Positions 1 to 7,601 of a stretch of DNA of 11,082 bases are shown one piece after another. The notes below the pieces were generated by a model. It was not told where the DNA came from, ran no database searches, and saw nothing but the letters and a program-made list of their open reading frames with translations. The position numbers and the translations under genes were made by a program. Location of the stretch: positions 1 through 11,082 of the forward strand of contig CAAELW010000198.1 in the NCBI GenBank assembly GCA_900756875.1, read 5' to 3'. Source of the DNA: Pasteurellaceae bacterium (lineage in GTDB: Bacteria > Pseudomonadota > Gammaproteobacteria > Enterobacterales > Pasteurellaceae). The first letter of the stretch is position 1. Each line of letters begins with the position of its first letter.

Positions 1-1602
1 AGAGTGCACTTTACCTCGGTCTATCCCTAAATAAAGCTCATGTCCTTTATTCGCAATATCCCAACCGAGCTCATTTCGCCACAACCAACCTTTTTCACCC
101 GAAAGCGAAAGCTCACCATCAAACCCTCGTACGGTATAACGCCCACCAATACTAAATTTATCTTGTTGAGTTAAAGGTGTGCGATTCCATTGACCATTCC
201 AACTGGTATTGAAACGAAATGGTTGATTACCCATCGTAAATGGATACGTTAAATCAAGTCCGGCTGTAATAATTTGCATGCGTGAAGTCCCTTCACCAAA
301 CTCTTCTTCTGGTGCAGGTAGCGCTTTATTACCGCCTGTACCACGCTTGTAACCCGCAAAAATCTGCAAAACAAGGTCGCTGATGTAGTGAGTATGATTA
401 ATCCCCACTTCCCAACCTGCTGTTCGACGACGTTGTACTTCAACTTCTGTATCATCAATATAGTTATGAGATTTTTTCGTCCATAATGCACCATTGATAT
501 ACGTTTTATGTTGACTACCACGAGAGAGTAAGCGACTTAAATTCACTTTCATTTGTTGGCTTTCGCCAGAATAGACATAAGACTCAAAAGCCCCTGCGAC
601 TGTTTGATGATAAGAATATTTAGAGCCTGAAAGGGTTAAAAGATAGTTCTTCCAAGGAATAGAATAATAGAGACTAATATTTTTACTGCCATAATCGCCT
701 TCTGCATCATCACTATGACGCTTAAAGCTACGCGTACCACTGATATAGAACATGTCGTTCAGCGTTAACACATTATCCCAAGAAAATGTCGCTGAGCCCT
801 GTAATCGACCTGTTGCTTTACTACCTGAATCATCTACACCTAAAGTTAAATGAAAAGGCAATGTCTGCTTATAGGAAATCACAATATCGGTTTCCCCTAC
901 ATTTTCACTTGGTACAAGCTCCATATTGGCATCAGCACTTGGTACACGTTTTAAGTTTTCTAATCCTTGCTCAATATTGCGTACATTTAATATATCCCCT
1001 TGCGACATTGGCATAGCAAACCACAGCGTACCGCGTGTCGCAAATGGAATAGCACTTTGGTCTTGTAATTGAATACGACCCACTTTACCTGGTATCACCG
1101 TTAAAACTAACACACCTGAACGCAAATCTTGTGGTTCAACCACAACACGTGTTGTCACATAACCTGCATCAATCAAACGATTTTGAATACGACGAAGTAA
1201 TACGTTAATCCCTTCTGAACCAATACAAGCCGGTAGCGCAAAATCACGTTCAGCATACACTGATTTTAATGCCCAAGAAAATTGGCTGGGTTCAGCAAGT
1301 TTAAGAGGAGTTGTTGATGAAGTGGATTCTTCAGCTTGATAGTCTGTGAGTGCTAATTGATTAATGGGAAAACATTGTGCTTCATTTTGTGGAAAGCTAG
1401 GAGACGATTCTTTTTCGGCCTCTAAACGCACATTCGCTGATTGCGTTTGCTGGGCTAAAATAGCAGCCTCTTGTTCCGCTTGTTGTTTTTGTTGTTGAGC
1501 ATCGATTTGTTTTTCTACATTTGCATTTGTAGAAGGGGGATTAGCTAAGATAAAAGGGGACACCAGAAATAATCCCACTCCAAACACTCTAGATATAGTC
1601 AT
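1..1602 (-). CDS. Two-partner secretion transporter (TpsB, ShlB/FhaC/HecB/CdiB family), 3' end cut by window edge
   Basis: Reading the minus strand from 1602 gives 534 codons with no stop, so the C-terminus lies beyond base 1. The protein starts with a signal peptide (hydrophobic VFGVGLFLVSPFILA, probable cleavage after residue 20), then a Gln/Glu-rich linker (about 29-65) where FhaC-type proteins have a plug helix. A first POTRA domain spans about 77-172, with C77 and C126 as a likely disulphide pair and the family-typical GYVTTRV and PGKVGRI segments. A second POTRA follows to about 245, then an outer-membrane beta-barrel. The diagnostic VRGF motif is at residues 491-494. Family members export one large TpsA protein (haemolysin, adhesin or CdiA toxin) across the outer membrane. 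The partner is not visible; it is probably leftward on the same strand. An in-frame ATG at 1662 would add 20 residues. Neither start has a clear ribosome binding site; I chose 1602 because it begins directly at a standard signal peptide. The specific substrate cannot be told. Confidence 0.9.
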   Translation of the reverse strand, partial: MTISRVFGVGLFLVSPFILANPPSTNANVEKQIDAQQQKQQAEQEAAILAQQTQSANVRLEAEKESSPSFPQNEAQCFPINQLALTDYQAEESTSSTTPLKLAEPSQFSWALKSVYAERDFALPACIGSEGINVLLRRIQNRLIDAGYVTTRVVVEPQDLRSGVLVLTVIPGKVGRIQLQDQSAIPFATRGTLWFAMPMSQGDILNVRNIEQGLENLKRVPSADANMELVPSENVGETDIVISYKQTLPFHLTLGVDDSGSKATGRLQGSATFSWDNVLTLNDMFYISGTRSFKRHSDDAEGDYGSKNISLYYSIPWKNYLLTLSGSKYSYHQTVAGAFESYVYSGESQQMKVNLSRLLSRGSQHKTYINGALWTKKSHNYIDDTEVEVQRRRTAGWEVGINHTHYISDLVLQIFAGYKRGTGGNKALPAPEEEFGEGTSRMQIITAGLDLTYPFTMGNQPFRFNTSWNGQWNRTPLTQQDKFSIGGRYTVRGFDGELSLSGEKGWLWRNELGWDIANKGHELYLGIDRGKVHS

Positions 1603-1657
1603 AATAAAATTGTGGTTATTAACATGTTGAAAATTATTGGATTTAATAAATTTAAAT

Positions 1658-1706
1658 ACCATACCAAAAAACTAAACAATAGCAATTTTATTAAACCATA
1701 CCAAAA
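1658..1706. repeat. 12-bp direct repeat over the TpsB promoter and start region
   Basis: ACCATACCAAAA occurs at 1658-1669 and again at 1695-1706, 37 bp apart. On the minus strand one copy (TTTTGGTATGGT) falls in the spacer between the -35 and -10 elements. The other copy contains the possible upstream start codon at 1662. The arrangement could be a pair of regulator half-sites or a small duplication; no known factor is recognised. Confidence 0.6.
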
Positions 1707-1713
1707 CAGTCAA
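1685..1713 (-). promoter_or_regulatory. Predicted sigma-70 promoter of the TpsB gene
   Basis: On the minus strand TTGACT (1713-1708) and TAAAAT (1690-1685) are separated by 17 bp, close to the sigma-70 consensus. Transcription would begin near 1678, only about 16 bases before the ATG at 1662 and about 76 before the ATG at 1602. The call is from sequence match alone. Confidence 0.6.
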
Positions 1714-1789
1714 CAAAATAATAACTGTAATTTTTTTAAGGTTATTTAACCTTTATATAAATAATAATGAAATGAGTTAAAATAAGGAG

Positions 1790-1837
1790 AATAAAATAAA
1801 GTGCGGTTAAAAACTTGGTAATTTTTAACCGCACTTT
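1790..1837 (-). terminator. Intrinsic terminator of galTKM, built from an inverted pair of uptake signals
   Basis: A perfect 16-bp stem (1798-1813 with 1822-1837) encloses an 8-base loop. On the minus strand it is followed by a T-rich run (TATTTTATT). Each arm contains one uptake signal core (AAGTGCGGT at 1799-1807, ACCGCACTT at 1828-1836). It sits just past the galM stop at 1852. Paired uptake signals serving as terminators are known in Haemophilus. Confidence 0.9.
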
Positions 1838-1851
1838 TATTAACTAATTAA

Positions 1852-2877
1852 CTATTTAAACCTAAACTCTGTCCACTGGTAATAGCGCTCACCTGCTTTT
1901 TGAATACCGCCGTAATTTTGCCATTCGGGATGGTTAGGGGTATCGGGAAGACATTGAGTTTCAAGTGCGATGCCGCTGAAATCTTGATAAGTGCTACCTT
2001 CACGAGTTGGAGTGCCAGCAAGATAGTTTCCCGTATAAACCTGTAACGCAGCTTTGGATGTAAGCACTTCAAGGCTTAAATCTTCATTAGGGGAAGTCAA
2101 TAATACACAAGGTTTTTGCCATGCTTTATTGACGATAAAGGAATGATCGTAACCTTTTGTCACCACTTGATCGCCTTGTTGGAAATCTTGCGCGATTGGT
2201 TTTGCCACTCGAAAATCAAAGCTAGTATTCACCACATGCTTAAGTGGTGAATTTGGGATGCCTTCACCATCAACAGGTAAATAGAAATCCGCATTAAGGC
2301 GTAGTGTATGATTTCGCACATCACTGCCAAGCTCCGCATTTTCTAAATTGAAATAAGCGTGGTTCGTTAAGTTAAGTGCGGTATCTTTATCACTTTCTGC
2401 TTCGTATTCAATTTTTACGCTATTTTCATCGGTCAGCGTGTAAAGCGCATTAACTTGCACATTACCTTCAAAACCTTGATCACCATCGGGAGACACAAGG
2501 GAAAAACGCACAAAATTCTGACCGCACTCTTCCACTTTCCAACGGCGTTTATCAAAGCCTTCTTTACCACCATGTAATTGATGTTTGCCTTGATTCGCAA
2601 CCAGCTGGATTGTTCGCTCACCTAATTCAAATTTAGCGTTAGCAATACGGTTCGCATAGCGCCCTACGCTTGCGCCCAAATAAGCGGTCTGATTAGGATA
2701 ATCCTCCACTTTGCAGCCGAGTAACACTTCTCGCAACTCACCATTCACCGGGACTTTACATGAAAGCCAAGTGGCTCCCCAATCCATAAATTGTACAGTC
2801 ATGCCATTTAAATTGGTGAGTTGAACAAGTTGATAAGGCTGTCCATCTGGTGCATTGAACGCCGTTTTTTCTAGCAT
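1852..2877 (-). CDS. galM: Aldose 1-epimerase (mutarotase) GalM
   Basis: Cytoplasmic enzyme converting beta-D-galactose to the alpha anomer, the substrate of galactokinase. The 341-residue product matches the usual length of about 340-346. The family segment [10 protein letters not shown] is at 71-80. Residues aligning with the known active site are all present: H102 (LHGG), H173 (NHAYFN), D244 (GYDHSF) and the catalytic base E306 (ALETQ). An upstream in-frame ATG at 2904 would add nine residues inside galK. I prefer 2877 because AAGGAG lies seven bases before it (2890-2885) and the next residues ([12 protein letters not shown]) begin the homologous region. The start overlaps the galK stop in ATGCTAG, so translation is probably coupled. 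It is the last gene of galTKM and is followed by the uptake-signal terminator. An uptake signal lies inside it at 2374-2382. Confidence 0.96.
   Translation of the reverse strand: MLEKTAFNAPDGQPYQLVQLTNLNGMTVQFMDWGATWLSCKVPVNGELREVLLGCKVEDYPNQTAYLGASVGRYANRIANAKFELGERTIQLVANQGKHQLHGGKEGFDKRRWKVEECGQNFVRFSLVSPDGDQGFEGNVQVNALYTLTDENSVKIEYEAESDKDTALNLTNHAYFNLENAELGSDVRNHTLRLNADFYLPVDGEGIPNSPLKHVVNTSFDFRVAKPIAQDFQQGDQVVTKGYDHSFIVNKAWQKPCVLLTSPNEDLSLEVLTSKAALQVYTGNYLAGTPTREGSTYQDFSGIALETQCLPDTPNHPEWQNYGGIQKAGERYYQWTEFRFK
2227..2252. other. Perfect inverted repeat inside galM
   Basis: ATTCACCAC (2227-2235) and GTGGTGAAT (2244-2252) form a 9-bp stem with an 8-base loop within coding sequence. There is no T-rich run on the mRNA strand to make it a terminator. 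It may be chance, or an mRNA structure slowing translation or decay. Confidence 0.4.
2374..2382 (+). repeat. DNA uptake signal core AAGTGCGGT in galM
   Basis: Exact nine-base Hin-type uptake signal, recognised during natural transformation in Haemophilus and relatives. It lies within galM on the non-coding strand. Confidence 0.9.
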
Positions 2878-4025
2878 AGACTCACTCCTTGTGAGGCTGT
2901 ACAAACGTAGAAATCTTCTTTTAAACCCGTTTGTTTTTCATAATTATCGGCAATAATTTTACGCACTTCTTCAACTTTATCATGAGGAGCAAGGGCAACA
3001 ATACAGCCACCGAAACCACCACCTGTCATTCTCGCGCCACCGGTTTTACCAATCACTAATTGAGCAAGTTCAACAAGATAATCGATTTGCGGCACGGTAA
3101 TCTCGAAATCATCACGCATGGACTCGTGAGATTGCCCCATTAACTCGCCTAATTTTGTTAAATCGTCATGTTTTAAGGCTTCAACGGCATCAAGTACGCG
3201 TTGGTTTTCAGTCACCACATGGCGTGCACGTTTGGCCACTAAAGAATTAAGTGCGGTCAATTCTGCTTCTCTTTTTTGAAATTCTTCTACTGACACATCA
3301 CGCAACGCTTTCACACCAAAGAATTCTGCAGCTTTTTCACATTGCCAACGGCGTGTATTGTATTCACCCGTCACCAAATCATGGGGTACATTTGAGTTCA
3401 CAATAATAACAGCAACATCTTTCGGCACAGGTGTTGGTTGTGTTTCTAAGCTACGGCAATCAATCATTAAGAGATGATCTTTTTGTCCTAAAGCGGAAAT
3501 TAATTGATCCATGTTCCCGCAATTTGCACCTACAAATTTGTTCTCAGCTTTTTGGCCAATTAAAGCAATTTCTGTATGTGTTAAAGGTAAATCACTGAGT
3601 TGCTGGCAGAACTTACCCGTCGCTACTTCAAGAGCAGCAGAAGAACTCAAACCGGAAGAATGTGGCACATTTCCGGAAATCACTAAATCAGCGCCTTGTT
3701 TAAATTGCGGGCAACGTTCTTGAATAAATTTCACGACACCACGCACATAATTCGCCCATTTTTGCTCACTTTGAGGGAAATCTTTATCAAGAGAAAAGGT
3801 ATCCTCAAGATCAAGATCTGCGGCATAAACATTCCAAATATGATCAGCACGCTTTGATCCTGCAATGGCTGTACCATAATTGATCGCACAAGGCATTACA
3901 AAACCATCATTGTAGTCGGTATGTTCGCCGATAATGTTCACACGACCTGGTGCATACACGGTCAGTTCAGGTTGCTTGTTATATTTCTGCGTAAAAATGT
4001 GTTGGGATTTTTGGACTGGAGTCAT
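2871..4025 (-). CDS. galK: Galactokinase GalK
   Basis: Transfers phosphate from ATP to alpha-D-galactose, giving galactose-1-phosphate in the cytoplasm; GHMP kinase family. The 384-residue product compares with 382 in E. coli. The galactokinase signature [13 protein letters not shown] starts at residue 26, with R28 matching the catalytic arginine. The ATP-binding GHMP motif is at 117-132 (core GLSSSAA). D173 in CGNMDQ matches the catalytic aspartate. The third GHMP motif ([12 protein letters not shown]) is at 329-340. AAGGAAAA precedes the ATG at 4025. The gene lies 54 bases after galT with a small hairpin between them, and its end overlaps galM by seven bases. An uptake signal lies at 3249-3257. 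All key residues are intact. Confidence 0.98.
   Translation of the reverse strand: MTPVQKSQHIFTQKYNKQPELTVYAPGRVNIIGEHTDYNDGFVMPCAINYGTAIAGSKRADHIWNVYAADLDLEDTFSLDKDFPQSEQKWANYVRGVVKFIQERCPQFKQGADLVISGNVPHSSGLSSSAALEVATGKFCQQLSDLPLTHTEIALIGQKAENKFVGANCGNMDQLISALGQKDHLLMIDCRSLETQPTPVPKDVAVIIVNSNVPHDLVTGEYNTRRWQCEKAAEFFGVKALRDVSVEEFQKREAELTALNSLVAKRARHVVTENQRVLDAVEALKHDDLTKLGELMGQSHESMRDDFEITVPQIDYLVELAQLVIGKTGGARMTGGGFGGCIVALAPHDKVEEVRKIIADNYEKQTGLKEDFYVCTASQGVSLC
3249..3257 (+). repeat. DNA uptake signal core AAGTGCGGT in galK
   Basis: Exact nine-base Hin-type uptake signal within galK, in the same orientation as those in galM and galT. Confidence 0.9.
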
Positions 4026-4049
4026 ATTATTTTCCTTTATCTTTCACTC

Positions 4050-4070
4050 TCCCTCTTAACTCAAGAGGGA
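4050..4070 (-). other. Hairpin between galT and galK
   Basis: An 8-bp perfect stem (TCCCTCTT with AAGAGGGA, loop of five) occupies the short galT-galK gap. On the minus-strand transcript it is followed by GAGTGAAAG rather than a U-run, so it is unlikely to be a strong terminator. It may mark RNA processing or stability differences between galT and galK messages. Confidence 0.5.
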
Positions 4071-4079
4071 AAGGATTTC

Positions 4080-5155
<1,076 letters not shown>

Positions 5156-5169
5156 AAAAATTTTCTCAT

Positions 5170-5175
5170 AAGATA
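5170..5175 (-). promoter_or_regulatory. Predicted -10 element of the galTKM promoter
   Basis: TATCTT on the minus strand is placed correctly for a class II CRP-dependent promoter: transcription would start near 5163, about 41 bases from the centre of the CRP site at 5203.5. No good -35 hexamer is seen, as expected when CRP substitutes for it. The exact hexamer is uncertain because the region is AT-rich. Confidence 0.5.
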
Positions 5176-5195
5176 ACAAATTAAAAAAAATAAAC

Positions 5196-5211
5196 CGTGA
5201 TCATTATCACA
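5196..5211. promoter_or_regulatory. CRP-cAMP binding site upstream of galT
   Basis: CGTGA-TCATTA-TCACA on the plus strand (TGTGA-N6-TCACG on the minus strand) matches nine of the ten consensus arm bases. Its distance of about 41 bp from the predicted galT start fits class II activation, linking the operon to carbon-source control. Confidence 0.8.
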
Positions 5212-5271
5212 AAATCAGGAAATAAGCCGCTCATCCAATCACTTTTTTGTGACGAATGTAGCATTTTTAAA

Positions 5272-5285
5272 AGTAACCGCTTTCA
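5272..5285. promoter_or_regulatory. Second GalR/GalS-type operator, over the galS promoter
   Basis: AGTAACCGCTTTCA fits TGTAANCGNTTNCA at all specified positions but the first. It overlaps the -35 position of the predicted galS promoter, so a bound repressor would shut off galS itself. Its centre is 130 bp from the operator in the galT leader. Confidence 0.65.
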
Positions 5286-5308
5286 ATTTTATTCAAATTT
5301 ACTATGAT
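5280..5308 (+). promoter_or_regulatory. Predicted galS promoter
   Basis: TATGAT (5303-5308) matches the -10 consensus in five of six bases. The -35 element 17 bp upstream (CTTTCA, 5280-5285) is poor. Transcription would begin near 5315. A degenerate CRP-like site (TGTGA-N6-TAGCA, 5248-5263) lies about 60 bp upstream of that point and could contribute. Confidence 0.5.
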
Positions 5309-5341
5309 AATTGCTATGAAAAAATGAATGAGAGCCCTGTT

Positions 5342-6349
5342 ATGCCTACAATTCGAGATGTTGCTGAATTAGCTTGCGTGTCGGTTGCCACTGTTTCCCG
5401 GGTGATTAATCGCTCCCCATCTGTGAGTGAAAAAACCCGTTACTCGGTACAACGTGCAATGGAAGTCTTAAATTATCAACCCAATGCAAATGCACAAGCG
5501 CTGGCAGTACAAAATACTGATACCATTGGCGTGGTGGTTACTGATGTAACGGATCCGTTCTTTGCTATCTTGGTTAAATCCGTCGATAAAGTCGCTGAAG
5601 AGCATCAAAAAACGATTTTGATCGGCATTGGATACCATCATGCAGAAAAAGAGCGTGAAGCCATTGATACCTTGCTACGTAAGCGTTGTAGTTGCCTGGT
5701 TGTTCATTCTAAAGCCCTTTCTGACGAAGAGCTACAGCATTATTTAGAAAATGTACCCGGTATGGTGGTGATTAACCGTGTGATTGCAGGCTATGAAAAT
5801 CGTTGTGTCAGCCTTGATAACCGCCAAGGTACCTATCTTGCCACTGAAATGCTGATTCGTTATGGCCATAAGCACATCGCCTATATTGGTTCCAATCACG
5901 GTATTTTAGATGAAACAGAACGTAAGGAAGGCTACTTAGAGGCCTTAGAAGTGCATAACTTCCCCATTGTAGAACAAGCCATTGTGCATAATTCACCTGA
6001 TTTTGAAGGTGGTGAAAAGGCCATGATTGATTTATTAAGCTACAACTCCAATTTAACCGCTGTGGTAGCCTATAACGATACAATGGCAGCAGGTGCAATT
6101 TCTGTTTTAAATGAAAACAATATCAAAGTTCCGAAACAATTTTCCATTGTGGGGTTTGATGATATGCCGATTGCTCGATATTTAATCCCAAAACTCACTA
6201 CAATTAGATATCCAATTGATTTAATGGCAAATTACGCTGCAAAACTGGCATTAAGTTTAGTCGATTCATCTATTATCACACCGACTGTTGTTCAATTTAA
6301 TCCAACATTGGTGAGACGTTTTTCCGTAGAAAATGCAATAAAACCGTGA
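5342..6349 (+). CDS. galS: LacI-family repressor GalS of galactose genes
   Basis: DNA-binding regulator expected to leave its operators when galactose binds. The 335-residue product has a LacI helix-turn-helix at about 3-22 (TIRDVA...[10 protein letters not shown]), then the hinge [11 protein letters not shown] (45-55) with the conserved leucine, then a periplasmic-binding-like sugar domain. Long stretches match E. coli GalS better than GalR, for example [22 protein letters not shown] and the C-terminal PTLVRR. The frame is open upstream to a GTG at 5249 and an ATG at 5324. I chose 5342 because the family starts directly at the helix-turn-helix and GAGAG lies before it; 5324 remains possible. 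It lies between the divergent galTKM and the codirectional mglBAC, both of which have matching operators, and has one over its own promoter. A CRP site overlaps its stop codon. Confidence 0.93.
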   Translation: MPTIRDVAELACVSVATVSRVINRSPSVSEKTRYSVQRAMEVLNYQPNANAQALAVQNTDTIGVVVTDVTDPFFAILVKSVDKVAEEHQKTILIGIGYHHAEKEREAIDTLLRKRCSCLVVHSKALSDEELQHYLENVPGMVVINRVIAGYENRCVSLDNRQGTYLATEMLIRYGHKHIAYIGSNHGILDETERKEGYLEALEVHNFPIVEQAIVHNSPDFEGGEKAMIDLLSYNSNLTAVVAYNDTMAAGAISVLNENNIKVPKQFSIVGFDDMPIARYLIPKLTTIRYPIDLMANYAAKLALSLVDSSIITPTVVQFNPTLVRRFSVENAIKP

Positions 6350-6360
6350 TGGAGATCACA
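6345..6360. promoter_or_regulatory. Upstream CRP site of mglB, overlapping the galS stop codon
   Basis: CGTGA-TGGAGA-TCACA matches nine of ten arm bases. The galS stop TGA (6347-6349) is part of its left arm. Its centre (6352.5) is 50 bp from the second CRP site and about 91.5 bp before the predicted mglB start, a spacing that favours cooperation of two CRP dimers. Confidence 0.65.
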
Positions 6361-6376
6361 AATTTAAACATTGCTA

Positions 6377-6390
6377 TGTAATCGTTTTCA
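6377..6390. promoter_or_regulatory. GalS operator of mglB
   Basis: TGTAATCGTTTTCA fits TGTAANCGNTTNCA at every specified base. It sits between the two CRP sites, centred about 60.5 bp before the predicted start, the same place as the external operator of the E. coli gal promoter. Confidence 0.85.
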
Positions 6391-6394
6391 TTTA

Positions 6395-6410
6395 TGTGAG
6401 TTTGATCACA
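6395..6410. promoter_or_regulatory. Consensus CRP site of mglB
   Basis: TGTGA-GTTTGA-TCACA matches all ten arm bases. The centre at 6402.5 lies about 41.5 bp before the predicted start, the class II activation position. Confidence 0.9.
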
Positions 6411-6431
6411 GATTAACAGTTTTGATTTCGT

Positions 6432-6437
6432 TATGAT
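6432..6437 (+). promoter_or_regulatory. Predicted -10 element of mglBAC
   Basis: TATGAT differs from the consensus at one base and is placed exactly as a class II CRP promoter requires, giving a start near 6444. The -35 region (about 6409-6414) does not resemble TTGACA and is covered by the end of the CRP site. The leader would be about 84 bases. Confidence 0.7.
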
Positions 6438-6444
6438 GGATTCA

Positions 6445-6465
6445 GTTGCAATAGATGTACGCAAC
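6445..6465 (+). other. Possible 5'-terminal stem-loop of the mglB message
   Basis: GTTGC (6445-6449) and GCAAC (6461-6465) can pair around an 11-base loop right at the predicted 5' end of the transcript. Stems at this place can protect a message from decay. With five base pairs it may be chance. Confidence 0.3.
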
Positions 6466-6527
6466 ATTCCTCTATTTGGTATATAAAAATCAACAATAAA
6501 ATCTCTTTCTCTAATAGGAGCGTTTTT

Positions 6528-7523
6528 ATGAAAAAAACAGCAGTATTAAGTGCGGTCGCTTTAGCAATCGGTTTAGGTTCAGCAACTTCAGGTTTCGCAG
6601 CCGATAACCGTATTGGTGTTACCATTTATAAATATGATGATAACTTCATGTCATTAATGCGTAAAGAAATCGATAAAGAAGCGAAAGCCCTTGGCGGCAT
6701 TGAGTTATTAATGAATGACTCTCAAAATGCACAATCTATTCAAAACGACCAAGTGGATGGTTTGCTTTCTAAAGGTGTAAAAGCCTTAGCCATTAACTTA
6801 GTGGACCCAGCTGCAGCGTCAACTGTTATCAACAAAGCGAAACAAGATGACATTCCTGTTGTTTTCTTCAATAAAGACCCAGGTGCAAAAGCAATCGGTA
6901 GCTACGATCACGCTTACTATGTGGGTACCGATCCGAAAGAATCAGGTTTAATCCAAGGTGATTTAATTGCAAAACAATGGAAAGCAATGCCTGCCTTAGA
7001 CTTAAACAAAGACGGTAAAATCCAATATGTATTATTAAAAGGTGAACCAGGCCACCCAGACGCTGAAGCACGTACTAAATATGTGATTGAGCAATTAAAT
7101 GCGAAAGGTATTCCAACCGAACAATTATTTATTGATACCGGTATGTGGGATGCAGCAATGGCAAAAGATAAAGTGGATGCATGGTTATCTAGCTCTAAAG
7201 CGAACGAAATTGAAATGATTATTTCAAACAATGACGGTATGGCATTAGGTGCGTTAGAAGCAACCAAAGCACACGGTAAAAAATTACCAATCTTTGGTGT
7301 AGATGCATTACCAGAAGTACTTCAATTAATTAAGAAGGGCGAAATTGCGGGTACTGTGTTAAACGATGGTGTTAACCAAGGTAAAGCTGTTGTTCAACTT
7401 TCAGCAAACCTTGCTAACGGTAAAGCAGCAACAGAAGGTACAAAATGGAAATTAGAAAACCGTGTTGTACGTATCCCTTATGTTGGTGTAGATAAAGATA
7501 ACCTAAGCGAATTCTTAAAATAA
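6528..7523 (+). CDS. mglB: Periplasmic galactose/glucose-binding protein MglB
   Basis: Captures galactose, glucose and methyl-galactosides in the periplasm and delivers them to MglAC. The 331-residue precursor has a signal peptide (MKKT...SGFA, cleavage after A24). The calcium loop aligns with E. coli at D158, N160, D162, Q166 and distant E229. Sugar contacts align at D38, F40, N115, H176, D178, R182, W207, N235, D259 and N279, so binding should be conserved. TAGGAG precedes the ATG. It leads mglBAC under a CRP- and GalS-controlled promoter and is followed by a terminator-like hairpin, which should make it more abundant than the membrane components. An uptake signal lies within the signal-peptide codons. 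In E. coli this protein also serves chemotaxis; Haemophilus is not motile, so a transport-only role is inferred. Confidence 0.98.
   Translation: MKKTAVLSAVALAIGLGSATSGFAADNRIGVTIYKYDDNFMSLMRKEIDKEAKALGGIELLMNDSQNAQSIQNDQVDGLLSKGVKALAINLVDPAAASTVINKAKQDDIPVVFFNKDPGAKAIGSYDHAYYVGTDPKESGLIQGDLIAKQWKAMPALDLNKDGKIQYVLLKGEPGHPDAEARTKYVIEQLNAKGIPTEQLFIDTGMWDAAMAKDKVDAWLSSSKANEIEMIISNNDGMALGALEATKAHGKKLPIFGVDALPEVLQLIKKGEIAGTVLNDGVNQGKAVVQLSANLANGKAATEGTKWKLENRVVRIPYVGVDKDNLSEFLK
6548..6556 (+). repeat. DNA uptake signal core AAGTGCGGT in the mglB signal-peptide region
   Basis: Exact nine-base Hin-type uptake signal inside the first codons of mglB, where the loose constraint on signal-peptide sequence can tolerate it. 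Confidence 0.9.
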
Positions 7524-7550
7524 GAAAATCTATTGCTTTTCTTTAATTTT

Positions 7551-7588
7551 AGGGGGAAAGGAAACCCAAATTCCCTTTCCCCCTTTTT
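7551..7588 (+). terminator. Terminator-like hairpin between mglB and mglA
   Basis: AGGGGGAAAGG (7551-7561) pairs with CCTTTCCCCCT (7574-7584) in an 11-bp stem with a 12-base loop, followed by five T residues. This is the form of an intrinsic terminator inside the operon. Partial read-through would give many mglB messages and fewer for mglAC. A 3' end protected by the stem would have the same effect. Confidence 0.8.
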
Positions 7589-7601
7589 GATGAGGTTGGA
7601 T

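Noticed and set aside
1757..1775. Possible Fur box in the AT-rich stretch upstream of the transporter gene
   Set aside because: Only one hexamer resembles the GATAAT unit; the other two match poorly and the region is AT-rich enough for chance.
1957..1965. Additional uptake signal in galM (AAGTGCGAT)
   Set aside because: It has one mismatch in the core and was not counted as functional.
5249..5341. Upstream extension of galS from a GTG
   Set aside because: It lies within the promoter and operator region, encodes no family sequence and would place the start before the predicted transcript start.
6917..7267. Minus-strand reading frame opposite mglB
   Set aside because: It is a mirror of the strongly conserved mglB coding sequence with no recognisable protein features.
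7533..7601. Upstream extension of mglA
   Set aside because: The codons fall in the hairpin after mglB and have no counterpart in the family; a better ribosome binding site precedes 7602.
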